Below are positions 1 to 8,987 of a DNA stretch of 64,000 nucleotides, in pieces. The stretch is from Fimenecus sp045613065 (lineage in GTDB: Bacteria > Bacillota > Clostridia > Oscillospirales > Acutalibacteraceae): positions 1 to 64,000 of the forward strand of contig JAZLAH010000044.1 in NCBI GenBank assembly GCA_045613065.1, in the 5' to 3' direction. The notes under the pieces were generated by a model. It saw nothing but the letters and a program-made list of their open reading frames with translations. It did not search any database and was not told where the DNA came from. Position numbers and translations under genes: made by a program. The number at the start of each line of letters is the position of its first letter. Position 1 is the stretch's first letter.

Positions 1-1102
1 CTTCTGCCTTCCATTCAACACCATTTGTTTCGATACCTGTCCATTCAACTGCGTTTACAGGAGGATTTTTGTCAAGACCTTCCCACCAAACTGTATTGTC
101 GTCAAGGTTACGAGCAACGTTTGTGAAGATTGTGCCCTTCTTTGTTGAAGCAAGAGCATTTGGATTTGACTTAACATTTGTACCAGGTGCAACACCGAAG
201 AAACCATTTTCAGGGTTGATAGCGTAAAGACGTCCGTCAGCACCCTTTCTAATCCAAGAAATATCGTCACCTACACACCATACTTTGTAGCCCTTTGAAA
301 GGTATCCTTCTGGTGGAATAAGCATAGCAAGGTTTGTCTTACCACATGCTGATGGGAAAGCAGCACAGATGTACTTAACTTCGCCCTTTGGATTTTCGAT
401 ACCAAGGATGAGCATGTGTTCAGCCTGCCAACCTTCGTTCTTACCCTGATATGAAGCAATACGAAGAGCAAAGCACTTTTTACCAAGAAGAACGTTTCCT
501 CCGTAACCTGAGTTAACAGAAATGATTGTGTTATCTTCAGGGAACTGGCAAATCCATCTCTTTTCAGCGACAATGTCGCAACGGCAGTGGAGACCACGAA
601 CCCAGTCATTGCTTTCGTCACCGAAAGCTTCCATAACCTTAGCGCCAACACGAGTCATAATAACCATGTTAAGAACAACATAGATTGAGTCTGTAAGTTC
701 GATACCTACTTTTGCAAGAGGTGAACCAACAGGACCCATTGAGTAAGGAATAACATACATTGTTCTACCCTTATAGCTGTCCTTTGCAATATCGTAAAGC
801 ATTGCATATGCTTTTTCTGGGTCCATCCAATGGTTTGTAGGACCTGCATCTTCTTCTTTCTTTGAGCAGATAAGAGTTCTGTCTTCAACACGAGCAACGT
901 CGTTAACTGCTGTCTTATGATAGTAGCAGTCAGGAAGAAGTTCCTGATTGAGTTTTACGAGTTCGCCTGAAGCACAAGCTTCTGCACGAAGAGCTTCAAT
1001 CTGCTCTTCACTACCGTCAATCCAAACAATATTGTCTGGCTTAACAAGTTCTACCTGTTTGTCAATCCACTCAAGAATTGACTTGTTCTTTGTGAGTGCC
1101 AT
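1..1102 (-). CDS. pckG: phosphoenolpyruvate carboxykinase (GTP), truncated by window edge
   Basis: The reading frame opens at ATG 1102 behind AGGAGT and runs off the left edge, giving about 367 N-terminal residues. It matches GTP-dependent PEP carboxykinase: the phosphate-binding loop FPSACGKTNLAM near residue 250, the upstream GGNVLLGKKCFALR segment, and WCVGDDISWI after it. The enzyme interconverts oxaloacetate plus GTP and PEP plus CO2. In anaerobic gut bacteria it often works in the CO2-fixing direction toward oxaloacetate. The C-terminal third lies outside the window. It has its own consensus promoter and is not part of the tsaD operon. The family assignment is very secure; the direction of flux is inference. 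Confidence 0.95.
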   Translation of the reverse strand, partial: MALTKNKSILEWIDKQVELVKPDNIVWIDGSEEQIEALRAEACASGELVKLNQELLPDCYYHKTAVNDVARVEDRTLICSKKEEDAGPTNHWMDPEKAYAMLYDIAKDSYKGRTMYVIPYSMGPVGSPLAKVGIELTDSIYVVLNMVIMTRVGAKVMEAFGDESNDWVRGLHCRCDIVAEKRWICQFPEDNTIISVNSGYGGNVLLGKKCFALRIASYQGKNEGWQAEHMLILGIENPKGEVKYICAAFPSACGKTNLAMLIPPEGYLSKGYKVWCVGDDISWIRKGADGRLYAINPENGFFGVAPGTNVKSNPNALASTKKGTIFTNVARNLDDNTVWWEGLDKNPPVNAVEWTGIETNGVEWKAE

Positions 1103-1170
1103 AGTAGTTTACTCCTTTATATAAATTTCAAATTGATACCAAAATAAGCCATTCTTACCTATTTTGCATT

Positions 1171-1199
1171 ATTATATACTAAATCTTGCATTTTTTCAA
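1171..1199 (-). promoter_or_regulatory. sigma-A type promoter of pckG
   Basis: On the minus strand TTGAAA (1194-1199) and TATAAT (1171-1176) are separated by 17 bp. This leaves a 5' leader of about 60 nt before pckG. No further gene or clear terminator is seen between here and the tsaD stop at 1275. Confidence 0.75.
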
Positions 1200-1274
1200 T
1201 AGTGAAAATGATAATAAATTATCAATCATCTATGAACATTTTCTGTATATATTATATACAATTATATAAAACAT

Positions 1275-2294
1275 TTAATTTGCGTAGTCTTTTTCTATAT
1301 CTGCCGTTGCTTTGCCATTCAAATCCATATGGGCAATCGTACCCTTTAAAAATTCAAAATAGCCCTGTGCACCAACCATTGCACCATTATCACCGCACAA
1401 TGATAAATCAGGCAAATATAAATCCCAGCCTTTTTCCTCTGCTAACTTTTCCATACGACTACGAAGTACAGAGTTTGCAGAAACACCGCCTGCTAACACA
1501 AGTGTTTTTTCGTTATGCATTTCCATAGCTTTAACTGTATTGTCCGCAAGTGAATTTACAACAGCATTTATAAACGATGCGCCAACATCAGCTGTTTCAA
1601 GTGTTTCACCTTTTTGTGTTGCATTATGAACAAGGTTGATAACAGATGTTTTAAGTCCTGAAAAGCTGAAATCAAGAGGACTGCCGTCAACTCTTGGTTT
1701 TGGGAATTTATACTTTGTATTATCCCCATTTTTTGAAATTTTATCAAGATTTACACCACCAGGATATGGAAGGCCTAATGTACGTGCTGCCTTATCCATA
1801 GCCTCGCCTGCAGCATCATCACGAGTACGACCAACAACTTCAAAATCTGTATAATCATTCACTTTGCATAGCAATGTGTTACCACCGGACACAACAAGAC
1901 ACATAAACGGTGGTTTCAAATCTTTATGAGTAATATAATTTGCTGCAATATGTGAACGAAGATGGTGAACAGGAATTAATGGTTTACCGCTTGCTAAAGA
2001 CAGACCTTTCGCATAGTTCACACCAACAAGCAAAGCTCCTATAAGTCCTGGCGCATAAGTTACAGCAATTCCGTCAATGTCTTGGAGAGTACATTTTGCA
2101 TCACCTAGTGTTTTTTCAACAACTGCAGAAATGTTTTCTGTATGTAATCTTGATGCTATTTCAGGCACAACGCCACCAAATATTTTATGTTTTTCAATCT
2201 GTGTTGACACTACATTTGACAATACATTTCTACCATCCTCAACAACTGCTGCAGCAGTTTCGTCACATGAACTTTCAATTGCTAAAATTTTCAT
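1275..2294 (-). CDS. tsaD: tRNA N6-adenosine threonylcarbamoyltransferase
   Basis: A 339-residue protein of the Kae1/TsaD/YgjD family, the usual length. It opens with MKILAIESSCDETAAAVVEDG-like family sequence. The metal-binding HxxxH pair is present as HHLRSH near residue 110, and the glycine-rich ATP sites SGGNTLL and LAGGVSANSVLR are present. It transfers the threonylcarbamoyl group from TC-AMP to A37 of ANN-decoding tRNAs, working with TsaB and TsaE in bacteria. It starts 2 nt after the stop of the phosphatase-RimI fusion, so the two are probably translationally coupled. TsaB is not next to it, unlike the common tsaE-tsaB-rimI-tsaD arrangement, and must be encoded elsewhere. Confidence 0.96.
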   Translation of the reverse strand: MKILAIESSCDETAAAVVEDGRNVLSNVVSTQIEKHKIFGGVVPEIASRLHTENISAVVEKTLGDAKCTLQDIDGIAVTYAPGLIGALLVGVNYAKGLSLASGKPLIPVHHLRSHIAANYITHKDLKPPFMCLVVSGGNTLLCKVNDYTDFEVVGRTRDDAAGEAMDKAARTLGLPYPGGVNLDKISKNGDNTKYKFPKPRVDGSPLDFSFSGLKTSVINLVHNATQKGETLETADVGASFINAVVNSLADNTVKAMEMHNEKTLVLAGGVSANSVLRSRMEKLAEEKGWDLYLPDLSLCGDNGAMVGAQGYFEFLKGTIAHMDLNGKATADIEKDYAN

Positions 2295-2296
2295 AG

Positions 2297-3157
2297 TTAT
2301 TCCTCAATATAGTAAGTATAGATTAATGCATCTTCAGTTGGCTTTGAATAAAAGTTTTTACGCTCGCCAATGAGTTTAAAGCCACATTTTTCATAAAGTG
2401 ATATTGCTTTTTCATTGGATTTTCGCACTTCAAGCGTAATGAAAAATGCATTTTCAACTTCACTTTGTTTAATCAAGTGGTTTACAAGAATTTTACCATA
2501 ACCATTACCACGACATTCTTTATTTACTGCCACATTTGTAATGTAAACTTCGTTACAAATATTGTTTGAACCTATGTAACCAAGGAGGTTTTCACTGTGA
2601 CGAACCACATAAAATCTTGCAGTTTCATTTATCAGTTCATCCCTTAATGAGTTTTCACTCCAAGGCTCAGAAAAACACTCTTTTTCAAGGTCGGCAATTT
2701 CTTTTATGTCACTTTCCTTCATTTCACGGATAACAACAGTATTTTGAATCTTTTCAATGATTTCAGAGAACTTGCTTTCAATCTGTTTTGCACATTCTTC
2801 ATAAGTTTCCATTGGTCTGCCATAAGGGTCAGCCACATCCAGAACAACGATTTTGTTTTCGTCACAATGTCTTAAAAGAACTTGCTTATGAGAATCACTC
2901 ATACAACAAAACAAATCAGTTGTAAGTAAATGTTCAGAATTTATATTTCTTGCTCTGTGACCTGAAATATCAACACCTCTGCTACCTGCAACAAGAATTG
3001 AATTTATACTGACCTCATCACCAGGAAATGCACCAACTCCTGCACTACCTACTTCAATATCGTTTATATTATTGTCATTAAGATATTTTTTGAATAGTCC
3101 TTCTGCCAATGGGCTTCTACAAGTGTTACCACTGCATATAAACATTATTTTTTTCAT
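2297..3157 (-). CDS. low-molecular-weight phosphatase fused to RimI-type N-acetyltransferase
   Basis: One uninterrupted 286-residue frame holds two domains. Residues 1 to about 140 are a low-molecular-weight protein phosphatase: P-loop CSGNTCRS at residues 8-15 and the general-acid loop DPYG near 110. The residue between N11 and C13 is Thr, as in the protein-arginine phosphatase YwlE (CTGNTCRS), where Thr is known to favour phospho-arginine over phospho-tyrosine. Residues from about 143 to 286 are a GNAT domain of the RimI type (VAVNKECRGNGYGKIL acetyl-CoA loop, then SIxLYEKCGF-like sequence). RimI acetylates the N-terminal alanine of ribosomal protein S18 and commonly neighbours tsaD. The neighbourhood with tsaD supports RimI; the substrate of the phosphatase half is inferred. 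Confidence 0.88.
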   Translation of the reverse strand: MKKIMFICSGNTCRSPLAEGLFKKYLNDNNINDIEVGSAGVGAFPGDEVSINSILVAGSRGVDISGHRARNINSEHLLTTDLFCCMSDSHKQVLLRHCDENKIVVLDVADPYGRPMETYEECAKQIESKFSEIIEKIQNTVVIREMKESDIKEIADLEKECFSEPWSENSLRDELINETARFYVVRHSENLLGYIGSNNICNEVYITNVAVNKECRGNGYGKILVNHLIKQSEVENAFFITLEVRKSNEKAISLYEKCGFKLIGERKNFYSKPTEDALIYTYYIEE

Positions 3158-3168
3158 AATTATTTCAA

Positions 3169-5754
3169 TTAACCTTTTGCATCGTACCAGGTCTTGCCTG
3201 TATTAACATCTGCTCTTAAACGAACTTTCATCTGGCAGGCATTTTCCATTTCTTCCTGAAGAATTTTAGCGGCTTTCTGTATCTCGTTTTCAGGTGCTTC
3301 AACAATCAATTCGTCGTGCACCTGTAAAATAAGTTTTGCATCCATTTTTTCTTCTTTAAGACGGTTGTACACTCTTACCATAGCAATTTTGATAATATCT
3401 GCTGCTGTACCCTGAATAGGCATATTTCTTGCAACTCTTTCACCGAATGCCCTTAACATTCCGTTGGAAGAATTAAGTTCAGGCAAATATCGTCTTCTGC
3501 CCCAAAGTGTTGAAACATAACCTTTTTCTTTAGCATCATTTGCAACTGTTTCCATATACTTGTCAACACCTGCATAATGATGGAGATAGCCTTTTATATA
3601 ATCATCTGCTTCTTTTCGTGTAACACCAATATCCTTTGCAAGAGAAAATGCACCGATACCATAAACGATACCGAAATTAACTGCTTTTGCACGACTTCTC
3701 ATAAGTGGTGTAACCATCTGGACAGGCATATTGAACACCTGTGAGGCAGTAACCGTATGAATATCAACCTCGTCATTGAATGCTTTAAGCATTTCTTCAT
3801 CATCGGCAATATGTGAAAGCACACGAAGTTCAATCTGTGAGTAGTCAGCATCTGCTAAAAGACTGCCTTCTTTTGCTATGAAAAACTTTCGCATTTCTCT
3901 GCCAATTTCCTTACGGACAGGAATATTCTGAAGATTTGGTTCAGTTGAAGAAATTCGTCCTGTTCGTGTTTCTGTCTGTATAAACGAGGAATGAATTCTT
4001 CCGTCCTCACCGATTACCTTCAAAAGTCCTTCACAGTATGTTGAATAAAGCTTTGAAAGTGTTCTAAACCATAATATTTTATCAATTATAGGATTTTCAT
4101 TTTGCAGACTTTCAAGTACATCTGCATTTGTTGAATATCCACTTTTTGTTTTTTTCTTTGCAGGGAGTCCCATTTTTTCAAAAAGAATTACACCAAGCTG
4201 TTTTGGTGAATTGATGTTAAACTCCTCACCTGCAAGTTCATAAATCTCACTTTGAATATTTTTAAGTTCTCCGCTGATTTTCTCGGTAAATTCAGCAATA
4301 CCTTTACGGTCAACCATAAAGCCTAAATGTTCCATAGATGCAAGAACTTCTGCTAAAGGCATTTCCACATTATAGAGGAGATATTCCTGTTCATTTGCTT
4401 CTATTTCAGTTAAAATCCTTGTGCTGACAGATTTCATTACTGCACAATCAACTGCAAGTGGCAATTCTGTTTTCACCTTGGGTATTGGTGCTTTGTACTC
4501 CTCACAAAGTCGTAAAGGATTGTAACCATTTGCTGACGGATTAAGAATATATCCCGCAAGAGATGTATCAAGAGTCATTCCTACAATGGAAATGTTATTC
4601 ATAAAAGCAAACCGATGTAAAAGTTTTGAGTTATCTGTATATTTCTTGATATTTTCATCCTCAAAAATTGTCTTTACAAACTCAAAGTATCCAACATGCA
4701 TTGGTTCAAGGTGATATACAGTGTTATCACAAAGGAAACAGAACTGAGGATTGTCCAAATCCTTATAATCAGCAGTAAAATATGCCTTGTTTTCTACTTT
4801 GATTCTATTTAACAAATCATTTGTATCAAAATCAGAAACAAATTCAAGTTCTTTTGTTTTTTCCTCTTTCTTCTCAACAGATGTTGGTGCTGAAAAGTTG
4901 AGTTTTTCAATAATTTTGAACATTTCAAGGTCAGCAAGCATTGCTCTTGCTTTGCTTTCATCAACATTCTGTACACGCAAATCGTCCAATTCACATTCAA
5001 TAGGCACATTGTTGATGATTGTACCAAGTGTATAACTTAAAAAAGCTTTTTCCTTATCGTTTATAAGCTTATTTTTAAGGTTATCCTTGATTTCAAGTGT
5101 GTCAATATTATCGTAAATATTCTGAATTGTACCGAATTTGTGAATGAGGTCACCTGCTGTTTTCTGACCAACACCTGCAACACCTGGAATACAGTCAGAT
5201 GAGTCACCCTGGAGCGCTTTAATGTCAATCATCTGTAATGGTGTAACACCATATTCCTCCATAATTCGTGCAGGAGTGTATGTTTCAGTTATTGTAGTGC
5301 CCATTTTTGTATGAGGAAGTAAAACTGTAACATTATCACGGATTAACTGAAATGAGTCACGGTCACCTGTTGCAATATAACATTCATTTCCGTTTTCGCA
5401 CATTTTTGCAACTGTACCAAGAATGTCGTCAGCCTCATAACCCTCAAGAGAAAGAATTTTATATCCTAAAGCTGTCAAAAGCTCCTTGAGTACAGGTAAC
5501 TGTTGTGCCAATTCAGGTGGCATTCCGTGACGATTAGCCTTATACCCATCATACATTTTATGACGAAATGTAGGTGCTTTAAGGTCAAAAGCAATAGCCA
5601 CACCGTCAGGCTTAACCTCATCTGAAAGCTTCATAAGTATAGTTAAAAAGCCATATATACCATTTGTAAATCTGCCATCTTTTGTTGACAGGGCACGGAT
5701 ACCATAAAAGGCTCTGTTCAATATACTGTTACCATCAATTGCTAAAATTTTCAT
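3169..5754 (-). CDS. polA: DNA polymerase I
   Basis: An 861-residue family A polymerase. The start at ATG 5754 (MKILAIDGNSILNRAF) is preferred over upstream in-frame codons because it has a TTGGAG ribosome site and matches the family N-terminus. Residues 1 to about 290 are the 5' nuclease with the helix-hairpin-helix GVAGVGQKTAGDLI. The 3'-5' exonuclease region (about 300-460) lacks the DxE metal ligands, so proofreading is probably lost, as in Bacillus and Thermus enzymes. The polymerase part has motif A DADYSQIELRVLSHI, motif B with RSRAKAVNFGIVYG, and motif C VHDELIVEAP. It fills Okazaki gaps and repair patches. The phosphatase-RimI gene follows 11 nt downstream. Confidence 0.96.
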   Translation of the reverse strand: MKILAIDGNSILNRAFYGIRALSTKDGRFTNGIYGFLTILMKLSDEVKPDGVAIAFDLKAPTFRHKMYDGYKANRHGMPPELAQQLPVLKELLTALGYKILSLEGYEADDILGTVAKMCENGNECYIATGDRDSFQLIRDNVTVLLPHTKMGTTITETYTPARIMEEYGVTPLQMIDIKALQGDSSDCIPGVAGVGQKTAGDLIHKFGTIQNIYDNIDTLEIKDNLKNKLINDKEKAFLSYTLGTIINNVPIECELDDLRVQNVDESKARAMLADLEMFKIIEKLNFSAPTSVEKKEEKTKELEFVSDFDTNDLLNRIKVENKAYFTADYKDLDNPQFCFLCDNTVYHLEPMHVGYFEFVKTIFEDENIKKYTDNSKLLHRFAFMNNISIVGMTLDTSLAGYILNPSANGYNPLRLCEEYKAPIPKVKTELPLAVDCAVMKSVSTRILTEIEANEQEYLLYNVEMPLAEVLASMEHLGFMVDRKGIAEFTEKISGELKNIQSEIYELAGEEFNINSPKQLGVILFEKMGLPAKKKTKSGYSTNADVLESLQNENPIIDKILWFRTLSKLYSTYCEGLLKVIGEDGRIHSSFIQTETRTGRISSTEPNLQNIPVRKEIGREMRKFFIAKEGSLLADADYSQIELRVLSHIADDEEMLKAFNDEVDIHTVTASQVFNMPVQMVTPLMRSRAKAVNFGIVYGIGAFSLAKDIGVTRKEADDYIKGYLHHYAGVDKYMETVANDAKEKGYVSTLWGRRRYLPELNSSNGMLRAFGERVARNMPIQGTAADIIKIAMVRVYNRLKEEKMDAKLILQVHDELIVEAPENEIQKAAKILQEEMENACQMKVRLRADVNTGKTWYDAKG

Positions 5755-5844
5755 AACGAAACTCCAAATAATTAATATATAAATTATTGTATCACATTTC
5801 GTACACAAATTCCATATAAATATTAAATTACTTTATATATAACA

Positions 5845-5870
5845 AAACGGCGTAGTCAACTACACCGTTT
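5845..5870 (-). terminator. stem-loop terminator after the glycerophosphodiesterase gene
   Basis: AAACGGCGTAG and CTACACCGTTT form an 11-bp stem with one G-U pair on the minus-strand transcript and a 4-nt loop. It sits just downstream of the gene ending at 5879 and is followed by an A/T-rich tract rather than a clean T-run. Confidence 0.55.
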
Positions 5871-5878
5871 AAAATTAA

Positions 5879-6892
5879 TTATTCATTATATATTCTGTAC
5901 GCTACGTCAGGAACATCAGACATAATGCAGTCAGCACCAATTTCCTGAAGCAATCTCATATCATCCTCATCATTGATTGTCCAATACTGAACAGCAAGAT
6001 TGTGTTTATGAGCATAGTTTACGAAATGTGCATTTGCAAGGTTAAGACCATATCTTTCCATTGGAACCTGTAACGCATCAAACTTCAATACTGACTCTGG
6101 TGCTTTTATTCCAAAAAGAGAAAGTGCATATACCAAGATAACTTCATTCTGTGATGCAGAACGGCTGATTTCAGGATAGTTATTATCAAGATACTCTGAA
6201 ACCTCTTCATTAAAAGTACCAACTACAACTTTATCAACCAAATTCAAATCACTTAATATTCTGTAAAGTTCATCAGCTGCTTTATAGCCAAGTTCCATAC
6301 TGTTTTTAATTTCAATGATGTAGTCGAAATCACCCTTGCTCTGGATGTAGGTAAGAACATCTACAAGCTTTGCTACACGAAGATTATCAGGAATATCTTC
6401 ACCTCTTAATCCTTTATAAGGTGTTTCACCCGCGTCAGTTTCAAAACTTTCACCGAAGTTAAGTGCTCTCAACTCATCATAAGTATAATCTTCAGGACGA
6501 ATCTCTTCTTTTCCGAAATATTCAACAGCATCTGTTGTTCTGTCCAATGTGCCGTCGTGAAGAATAATCAATTCACCATCACCAGTGATATGCAAATCAA
6601 ATTCAAAAACGTCAATTTCATAATCCTGAGCATTCAAACAGCCTTCGATAGCCATCATAGTGTTTTCAGGGAAAATTCCACGTCCTGAACGATGAGCTGA
6701 AACCATTGTATCCATATATTCAACAATGTATTTGTTGTCTGTATCATATTCCTTGTATGTATCTTTCCATTCGTGTTTAATAAGAGCAATTAATATTACT
6801 GCAATTATTAAAAGTATTGCAAGAATTATAGCAATTGTCTTAAAAAACGCTTTGAAAAATTTGCCAATTTTCTTTTTAATATTTGCTTCCAT
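5879..6892 (-). CDS. membrane-anchored glycerophosphodiester phosphodiesterase
   Basis: A 337-residue protein with a basic N-terminus and one hydrophobic segment (about residues 17-40, AFFKTIAIILAILLIIAVIL) that should anchor it with the catalytic domain outside. The GDPD signature is intact: AHRSGRG, PENT, FEFDLHIT and LHDGTLDRTT in the first third, then EIKN and a C-terminal WTIND segment. These enzymes hydrolyse glycerophosphodiesters to glycerol-3-phosphate and an alcohol; some act on lipid headgroups or teichoic-acid-like polymers. A consensus promoter lies upstream, and the gene seems monocistronic. A second, much more divergent GDPD-like gene occurs at 45674-46354. Confidence 0.9.
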   Translation of the reverse strand: MEANIKKKIGKFFKAFFKTIAIILAILLIIAVILIALIKHEWKDTYKEYDTDNKYIVEYMDTMVSAHRSGRGIFPENTMMAIEGCLNAQDYEIDVFEFDLHITGDGELIILHDGTLDRTTDAVEYFGKEEIRPEDYTYDELRALNFGESFETDAGETPYKGLRGEDIPDNLRVAKLVDVLTYIQSKGDFDYIIEIKNSMELGYKAADELYRILSDLNLVDKVVVGTFNEEVSEYLDNNYPEISRSASQNEVILVYALSLFGIKAPESVLKFDALQVPMERYGLNLANAHFVNYAHKHNLAVQYWTINDEDDMRLLQEIGADCIMSDVPDVAYRIYNE

Positions 6893-6945
6893 ATATTTTC
6901 TCCTTTAACATCCTAAATAGTTCTGATAGAACAAAAATTTGTGCT

Positions 6946-6974
6946 AATATATCACACACAATATGCTATGTCAA
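6946..6974 (-). promoter_or_regulatory. promoter of the glycerophosphodiesterase gene
   Basis: Minus-strand TTGACA (6969-6974) and TATATT (6946-6951) with 17 bp spacing. The stretch from about 6975 to 7120 beyond it holds nothing recognisable. Confidence 0.75.
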
Positions 6975-7124
6975 GGAAAAATCCCCACTTTCTTAAGAAA
7001 AGATTTACTTTTTTACGCTTTTAAAAATTCAAATTTGATATGCTCGTCACTTACATTTCAAACTGTAGCTTATGCAACACACTGTTCAAGTTAATTAAAT
7101 ATAAATCTTTTCAAGAAATTACTA

Positions 7125-7153
7125 TTGACAATATTTATTCACGGTGCTAAAAT
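7125..7153 (+). promoter_or_regulatory. promoter of the T-box/trpB transcript
   Basis: TTGACA (7125-7130), 17 bp, TAAAAT (7148-7153). Transcription would start near 7160, about 25 nt before the T-box stem I. Confidence 0.8.
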
Positions 7154-7180
7154 TCTTGTAAGTTAATATTCAACCTGACA

Positions 7181-7430
7181 AACCGATGAGAAAGAGTAGT
7201 AATTGATTTTATCTTATTTTTAGAGAGCTGTTGATGGTGAAAATACAGCAATAAGAATTTCAACGAATGGACTTTTGAGGGCAATCCGATATGTAGGTGC
7301 GACGGAGGGCAACCGTTATAGTGCTATGTGTATGAAAGTACACGGTGAGTGCGTATTTAAAATACGAATTTGGGTGGTACCGCAGATTTTTTCAGTCTGT
7401 CCCATAGTTGTGGGATGGATTTTTTATTTT
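7181..7430 (+). promoter_or_regulatory. T-box riboswitch, tryptophan specifier
   Basis: The conserved T-box TGGGTGGTACCGC is at 7371-7383. The stem I landmarks GATGAGAAAGAGTAGTAA and AGAGAGCTG...GGTG are at 7185-7238. In the expected specifier loop the triplet TGG (7268-7270, in GAATGGACT) encodes tryptophan, which fits the downstream trpB. The terminator is TCTGTCCCA (7396-7404) paired with TGGGATGGA (7411-7419), followed by a long T-run. Uncharged tRNA-Trp should pair with the specifier and stabilise the antiterminator, so the gene is expressed when tryptophan runs short. The specifier reading is from pattern and context. Confidence 0.93.
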
Positions 7431-7446
7431 TTAAGGAGGAATAATT

Positions 7447-8667
7447 ATGATTCTCAATAATGTTGATTTTGAAACTTATTTTAACAACTATCCTGATAAA
7501 AACGGTTATTTCGGTAAATACGGCGGTGTTTTTATCGACGACAAGTTAAAGGCTGCTATGGCTGAAATCACTGAAGCATATTTTTCAATATGTCAGTCAA
7601 GAAAGTTTATTGCAGAACTTCGCAGAATTCGTAAAGAATTTCAGGGTCGTCCTACTCCTGTTACACACCTTGAAAGACTTTCAGACTCTCTTGGTGGCAA
7701 GGTTCAGCTTTATGCAAAGCGTGAAGATTTGAACCATTCAGGTGCCCACAAACTCAATCACTGTATGGGTGAAGCACTTCTTGCAAAATACATGGGCAAG
7801 AAAAAGGTTATTGCTGAAACAGGTGCAGGTCAGCACGGTGTTGCTCTTGCTACTGCGGCTGCATACTTCGGTCTTGAGTGTGATATGTATATGGGCTCTG
7901 TTGATATTAAGAAACAGGCGCCAAACGTTGCAAGAATGAAGATTCTCGGCGCAAATGTTGTTGAAGTTACTCATGGTCTTCAGACACTTAAAGAAGCAGT
8001 TGACGCTGCATTTGACGCGTACAGCAAGGAATACAACGATTGCATTTATTGTATCGGTTCAGTTTTAGGCCCTCACCCATTCCCAATGATGGTTCGTGAT
8101 TTCCAGAGTGTTATTGGTATCGAGGCAAGAGAACAGTTTATGGAAATGACAGGTCATCTTCCTAACGCTGTTGTTGCTTGTGTTGGTGGTGGTAGTAATG
8201 CTGCGGGTCTTTTCTCCGGATTCTTAAACGACCCTGTTGACATTTATGGTATTGAGCCTCTTGGTCGCGGCCCTAAAATGGGAGACCACGCAGCAAGTCT
8301 TAAATACGGTACAGAAGGTGTTATGCACGGGTTCAACAGCATTATGCTTAAGGACGAAAACGGTGAACCAGCTCCTGTTTACTCAGTTGCAAGCGGTCTT
8401 GACTACCCTTCTTCAGGTCCTGAACACGCATTCTTACAGGAACTCGGCAGAGTTAAGTATGATGTTATTGATGACGAAGAAACAATCGATGCTTTCTTCA
8501 AGCTTTCTCGTCTTGAGGGTATTATTCCTGCTATCGAAAGTTCACACGCGGTAGCTTTTGGTATGAAACTTGCAAAACAGATGGAACATGGTTCAATCCT
8601 TATCAACCTTTCAGGTCGTGGAGATAAAGATATGGACTATATCATCGAAAATTATGGCATAAGATAA
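7447..8667 (+). CDS. trpB: tryptophan synthase beta chain
   Basis: A 406-residue PLP enzyme of the standard TrpB (TrpB1) type. The KREDLNHSGAHKLNH segment contains the PLP lysine; ETGAGQHGVA, the phosphate-binding VGGGSNAAG loop and the C-terminal LSGRGDKD are all present. It condenses indole with serine to give tryptophan. The start at 7447 has AAGGAGGA eight bases upstream. No trpA or other trp gene follows, and a terminator ends the transcript directly. It therefore probably works as an indole-salvage enzyme or pairs with a TrpA encoded elsewhere. Regulation by the tryptophan T-box is directly supported by the leader. Confidence 0.95.
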   Translation: MILNNVDFETYFNNYPDKNGYFGKYGGVFIDDKLKAAMAEITEAYFSICQSRKFIAELRRIRKEFQGRPTPVTHLERLSDSLGGKVQLYAKREDLNHSGAHKLNHCMGEALLAKYMGKKKVIAETGAGQHGVALATAAAYFGLECDMYMGSVDIKKQAPNVARMKILGANVVEVTHGLQTLKEAVDAAFDAYSKEYNDCIYCIGSVLGPHPFPMMVRDFQSVIGIEAREQFMEMTGHLPNAVVACVGGGSNAAGLFSGFLNDPVDIYGIEPLGRGPKMGDHAASLKYGTEGVMHGFNSIMLKDENGEPAPVYSVASGLDYPSSGPEHAFLQELGRVKYDVIDDEETIDAFFKLSRLEGIIPAIESSHAVAFGMKLAKQMEHGSILINLSGRGDKDMDYIIENYGIR

Positions 8668-8678
8668 ATTTTCAATAT

Positions 8679-8703
8679 AAGACGAGGTTTTTCACCTCGT
8701 CTT
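8679..8703 (+). terminator. terminator of trpB
   Basis: AAGACGAGGT (8679-8688) pairs perfectly with ACCTCGTCTT (8694-8703), followed by AATTTTTT. Confidence 0.9.
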
Positions 8704-8793
8704 AATTTTTTAGCAAGCTAAAAAACACACCGATTAAAATGTCTTGATTTATTGTTTTTAAAGGAATATAATTAATGAATAAAAAATGTAAAT

Positions 8794-8817
8794 ATCGAGA
8801 TGTAGCGCAGATGGTAG
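8794..8817 (+). repeat. partial copy of the 5' end of tRNA-Pro
   Basis: These 24 bases are identical to 8986-9009, which are the first part of the intact tRNA-Pro gene plus two bases upstream of it. The match breaks inside the D arm. About 170 bases of non-coding sequence (8818-8985) lie between the fragment and the intact gene, with no ORF. Within it, 8925-8940 read on the minus strand resembles a shortened anticodon arm of the same tRNA (CGCGCCAC, then ACGTGG). The arrangement looks like the scar of an insertion or tandem duplication at the tRNA. Confidence 0.75.
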
Positions 8818-8987
8818 TTTTGAGCACGACCGCTGCCTGTGACAGATAAAGGGAGTGCGAAAAGGGGCAAAACAAGGAGTTATGCGAACCGGCAGTGAGC
8901 AGAACGACTATGTTTTAACCGTAAGCCACGTAGTGGCGCGACAATAGAACAAATCATTACAAACAACAAATAATTACAACAGAACAT

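Noticed and set aside
1202..1528. Plus-strand frames over tsaD and other genes
   Set aside because: They lie antisense to clear protein families, have low-complexity composition and lack ribosome sites. The same holds for other antisense frames across the window.
8818..8985. A small gene between the tRNA fragment and tRNA-Pro
   Set aside because: No frame has a start with ribosome site and protein-like composition; the segment is better explained as repeat or insertion scar.
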